Positions 4,750 through 7,088 of a stretch of 7,088 bases of DNA are shown piece after piece. The notes beneath the pieces are model-generated. The model was not told the DNA's origin, did not search any database, and saw only the letters and a list, made by a program, of their open reading frames with translations. Source of the stretch: Hyphomicrobiales bacterium (lineage in GTDB: Bacteria > Pseudomonadota > Alphaproteobacteria > Rhizobiales > Aestuariivirgaceae); NCBI GenBank assembly GCA_020029455.1, contig JAIBJH010000208.1, positions 1-7,088 of the forward strand. Direction: 5' to 3'. The position numbers and the translations under genes were made by a program. Within the stretch, counting starts at the first letter, position 1. Each line of letters opens with the position of its first letter.

Positions 4750-6116
4750 TTAGCCAGTAGCTTCCTCTTCCAGGCCGAAATCCTTCATCTTGCGGTAGAG
4801 GGTAGACCGGCCAATGCCGAGTTTTCGCGCCACTTCCGACATTTGCCCACGATAGCGGTGCAGCGCCAGGCGGATCATGTCGGCCTCTACATCCTCCAGC
4901 TTGCGGATATGCCCGCCGTCAGTGACAATCGATATGCCGAGCGCCGAACCATCGGAAACCTGAGAACCGGGAGTGCGTTGCACCTGTTGAGGGACCGATT
5001 TGGCTGGCAGCACCGGTGCCGGAGGGATCTCGACCTGGGCCAGGCATAGGCCTGCAGCATGGCAAGGGCCTTCTCGTCAATGCCGCGCACCTTGCGGCCC
5101 TCTTCGGCAGCAATGCGTGTGATGAAATGGGTGACTAGAGCCGGAATATCCTCCTTGCGCTCCCGCAGGGGCGGAACCAGAATCGGGAAGACATTGAGGC
5201 GGTAGTAAAGATCCTCGCGGAATTTCCCCTGTTTCACCATTTCGATCATGTTGCGGTTGGTCGCCGATATCAGCCGCACATTGACCTTGATCGGGCGGCG
5301 TGCACCAACGGGGTCGATTTCGCCTTCCTGGATGGCACGCAGCAATTTCACCTGCATGTCGAGCGGCAGCTCCGCCACCTCATCAAGGAACAGTGTTCCG
5401 CCGTCCGCTTCCTGGAACTTGCCGATATGCTTTGCCGTGGCACCCGTGAAGGAACCCTTTTCATGACCGAAAAGGATCGACTCCACCAGATTTTCCGGAA
5501 TGGCGCCGCAGTTCACCGTGATAAAGGGCCGTCCCACCCGTTCGCTTTCGCCCTGGATGGCGCGGGCGATCATTTCCTTGCCGACGCCGGACTCGCCTTC
5601 GATGAGCACCGGAATAGTGGACTGCGCGCCGCGCCGCCCAAGCCTGATGGCATTGTTCATGGCGGGCGCTGAAACCACGAGATCATTGAAGGTGAGGGTG
5701 CCGCCGATCTTCTTGTTGAGGCGCTTCACCTCTTCCGTCAGGGCATTGACCTTGAGCAGGTTCTGCATGGAAACCTTGAGGCGCTCAGGCGAGACGGGCT
5801 TGACGACGAAATCGTCGGCACCCGCGCGCATCGCCTTGATCACGGTTTCGATCGAGCCTTGCGATGTCTGTACGATGACTGGCAAGTCGCCGCGCACGCC
5901 TTGCAGATTCTCGAGAAACTCGATGCCGCCCATCTCGGGCATCATCAGGTCGAGAACGACAAGTTCGATGGTGGCACCGCCCGGCGCGCGCAGGACATCA
6001 AGGCCCTTGGCCCCGCTTTCGGCGGTCAGGGTTTCGAATCCGGAACGTTTGACGATTTCTTCAAGAATGCGGCGCTGGGCTGGTTCATCTTCAACTATGA
6101 GGACGCGAGAGGCCAT
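4750..6116 (-). pseudogene. NtrC-type sigma-54 response regulator, disrupted by an internal deletion and frameshift
   Basis: Receiver, sigma-54 AAA+ and Fis-type DNA-binding domains occur in order but not in one frame. Residues 1-120 form the receiver: VEDE acidic pocket, phospho-acceptor Asp56 in LDLMMPE, Thr84 and Lys106. The AAA+ domain has Walker A GESGVGKE (174-181), the sigma-54 contact loop GSFTGA (221-226, usually GAFTGA), Walker B TLFLDE (241-246) and an arginine-rich REDLYYRLNVFP region (300-311). The frame is normal to AYAWP (residue 360, 5037). The expected GN(I/V)RxLEN segment is then absent. The main frame runs as nonsense to a TAG at 4889-4887. From 5040 another frame reads AQVEIPPAP and continues to a Fis-type helix-turn-helix (MSEVARKLGIGRSTLYRKM) and a TAA at 4752-4750. 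The product as read would be a 409-residue protein without sensor II or DNA-binding domain. No clear Shine-Dalgarno precedes the ATG. Its position 84 bases before the L,D-transpeptidase gene suggests a link to envelope control, unproven. Confidence 0.85.
5036..5042 (-). other. Deletion/frameshift junction in the response-regulator gene
   Basis: On the minus strand the codon TGG of Tyr-Ala-Trp (5042-5040) is directly followed by CCC AGG in the original frame. In the second frame GCC CAG GTC GAG begins at 5040. The bases GGCC shared across the join make the exact breakpoint ambiguous and would suit a short-homology deletion. From the two phases, the missing length must be one more than a multiple of three (or an equivalent net shift). 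From the family layout it is probably about 90-110 bases. Confidence 0.7.
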
Positions 6117-6186
6117 TCAGGGGTCACGATCACTAACAGGGGTGGAGTTATCCCGGGCAATCTGGCGCGGAAGGGTAAAGGTCCGC

Positions 6187-6963
6187 TTAACGGCCTATCG
6201 CAATTGGAGACAACGGGCGGAAATAAGCAATCATGCGGAAGGCGCCGGAATCTGAGATACCGGTCCATGGCGCCACACCATGCAAGGCGAATTTTTGAAT
6301 GATGTATGATTCGCCAGGTTGGGCATGAACAATAACCCGGCGACACGTCTCGAAGCAGCGCTGCCGCGCCGCGTGATAGGCATCAGTAACATCTACCTTG
6401 CTCCACTGCGCTTCAGCAATGCCGGCGAAAGCCTGCGCGAACATGTCTTGCATGATGAGATGCGAACCTTGCCAAACGACCAGCGGTGAATCTTCTTCTG
6501 CTGCCGCGTTGAGGGGAATGCCGAGGATGAACTGGTGCGCTTCGCGGAAATGACGGCGCTTCGCTGGACCTTCACCGTAAAGGCCATCCACGTGGGCGGC
6601 ATCGCGTGTCAGGCGGAACTTGTGCTGCGCCTCGCTCTCTTGCGAATCTCGCTGCGGATAGCCCGGAAAGCAAACCGAAAGCTGGCCTTTGTGCCAGGGA
6701 CCATTGAAGCCGAACTGCGTGCCGACAAAATTTATCACTTCGCCTGCGAGCGGAGGTCCATCTGGCAAACGGCCTTTGCTGTCATTGGGCATTGCATCGA
6801 CACCGACGAACCAAGTTCGTTGATGCCGCCACCATTTCTCATAGCTGGGATCAGATAGGATCGGAGCGGAAATAGAAATGGTATGCTTGGCCCATGCCGC
6901 TAGGCGCGTATCAAATGCAAACTGCGTGTAGCCTTTGATCTCGAGTTCTTCAGCGTGGCTCAT
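6187..6963 (-). CDS. Probable Fe(II)/2-oxoglutarate-dependent dioxygenase (PhyH-like)
   Basis: This is a 258-residue soluble protein without a signal peptide. The spacing and content of its motifs fit the phytanoyl-CoA dioxygenase-like branch of the cupin-fold oxygenases. His124-x-Asp126 (AAHVDGLYG) and His228 (FALHGVAPW) would form the iron-binding facial triad. Arg243 (AFRMIAYFRP) is a candidate for holding 2-oxoglutarate; Arg249 is an alternative. Between them, PLVVWQGSH resembles the Ser-His strand often seen in this fold. The substrate cannot be told from sequence. The ATG at 6963 has no clear Shine-Dalgarno, but 24 bases separate it from the stop of the preceding gene, so it is probably translated from the same message. 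The response-regulator gene starts 70 bases downstream. The family call rests on motif recognition only; a plain hypothetical protein is the fallback. Confidence 0.6.
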   Translation of the reverse strand: MSHAEELEIKGYTQFAFDTRLAAWAKHTISISAPILSDPSYEKWWRHQRTWFVGVDAMPNDSKGRLPDGPPLAGEVINFVGTQFGFNGPWHKGQLSVCFPGYPQRDSQESEAQHKFRLTRDAAHVDGLYGEGPAKRRHFREAHQFILGIPLNAAAEEDSPLVVWQGSHLIMQDMFAQAFAGIAEAQWSKVDVTDAYHAARQRCFETCRRVIVHAQPGESYIIQKFALHGVAPWTGISDSGAFRMIAYFRPLSPIAIGR

Positions 6964-6987
6964 TTAGCCACTGTGGCAGAAACGGTC

Positions 6988-7088
6988 TCAGCCCACAAAA
7001 GCGCGTTCGACGACGAAGGAACCGGGCTCGTGATGGGAGCCTTCCTTGAAGCCCAATGGCTGAATGAAGGCACGGATGTCCTTGATCA
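6988..7088 (-). CDS. C-terminal fragment of an unidentified protein (runs off right edge)
   Basis: The last 32 codons of a minus-strand gene are visible, entering from the right edge in frame from 7086 and ending at a TGA (6990-6988). The peptide reads IKDIRAFIQPLGFKEG then a short loop and SFVVERAFVG. The pattern of a helix, LGF, and a final FVVERAFV strand resembles the end of a SAM-dependent methyltransferase (for example FkbM type), but this is a guess from a very short piece. Codon use looks like real coding sequence and the 24-base gap to the dioxygenase start suggests one operon. Confidence 0.55.
   Translation of the reverse strand, partial: IKDIRAFIQPLGFKEGSHHEPGSFVVERAFVG

Noticed and set aside
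4744..4755. GGCT-TTTT-AGCC hairpin at the end of the response-regulator gene
   Set aside because: It is a four-pair stem with no following T-run in the minus direction; too weak to call a terminator.
4750..5013. Separate small Fis-type DNA-binding protein starting at GTG 5013
   Set aside because: Its sequence continues upstream in frame as linker typical of the regulator (AQVEIPPAP from 5040), no ribosome-binding site precedes the GTG, and it fits as the displaced C-terminus of the regulator.
4210..5049. Plus-strand open frame of 279 codons crossing the response-regulator/transpeptidase boundary
   Set aside because: It is antisense to the start of the transpeptidase gene and the end of the regulator gene, spans their intergenic gap and shows no recognisable domain.
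5500..6255. Plus-strand open frame of 251 codons opposite the response regulator
   Set aside because: The opposite strand encodes unmistakable receiver and AAA+ motifs; this is its shadow.

Overview
The window looks like chromosomal DNA from an alphaproteobacterium, most likely of the order Hyphomicrobiales (Rhizobiales). The evidence is a GapR-family protein (DUF2312) paired with a DUF1244 protein, a long DUF882/M15 peptidase, a YcbB-type L,D-transpeptidase, and a perfect CtrA-type box (TTAA-N7-TTAA) between the two cell-wall genes. The sequence is fairly GC-rich by eye. No rRNA, tRNA, CRISPR array, insertion sequence or phage gene was seen.

Layout. Positions 1-253 have no convincing gene and probably hold the promoter of the plus-strand pair that follows: a 99-residue DUF1244 protein (254-553) and gapR (585-857). 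These run head-on into a minus-strand block, with only 9 bases between the stop codons. Read in its own direction (right to left), that block is: the last 32 codons of an unidentified protein (7088-6988); a probable Fe(II)/2-oxoglutarate dioxygenase (6963-6187); an NtrC-type sigma-54 response regulator (6116-4750) that is broken; a secreted YcbB/LdtD-type L,D-transpeptidase (4665-2692); and an exported DUF882 (MepK/YcbK-type) metallopeptidase with a long disordered-looking tail (2519-867).

How the genes may work together. L,D-transpeptidases make 3-3 cross-links in peptidoglycan, and E. coli MepK, the characterised DUF882 member, cuts such cross-links. The pair therefore looks like a maker and a cutter of the same bond, which would suit polar-growing rhizobia. 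The CtrA box upstream of the peptidase suggests cell-cycle control. GapR on the facing strand is a nucleoid protein that binds overtwisted DNA during replication and transcription.

The most striking anomaly is in the response regulator. Its reading frame is intact through the receiver domain and most of the AAA+ domain to Tyr-Ala-Trp-Pro, about residue 360. There the expected GN(I/V)RxLEN (sensor II) segment is missing, and the rest of the protein, including a textbook Fis-type helix-turn-helix, continues in another frame. The best reading is an internal deletion of roughly 90-110 bases with a frameshift, either a real pseudogene or a sequence/assembly error. I found no clearly new biological system. 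The other items worth checking are the CtrA box, the Ldt/M15 pairing, the M15 tail and an inverted repeat upstream of the DUF1244 gene.
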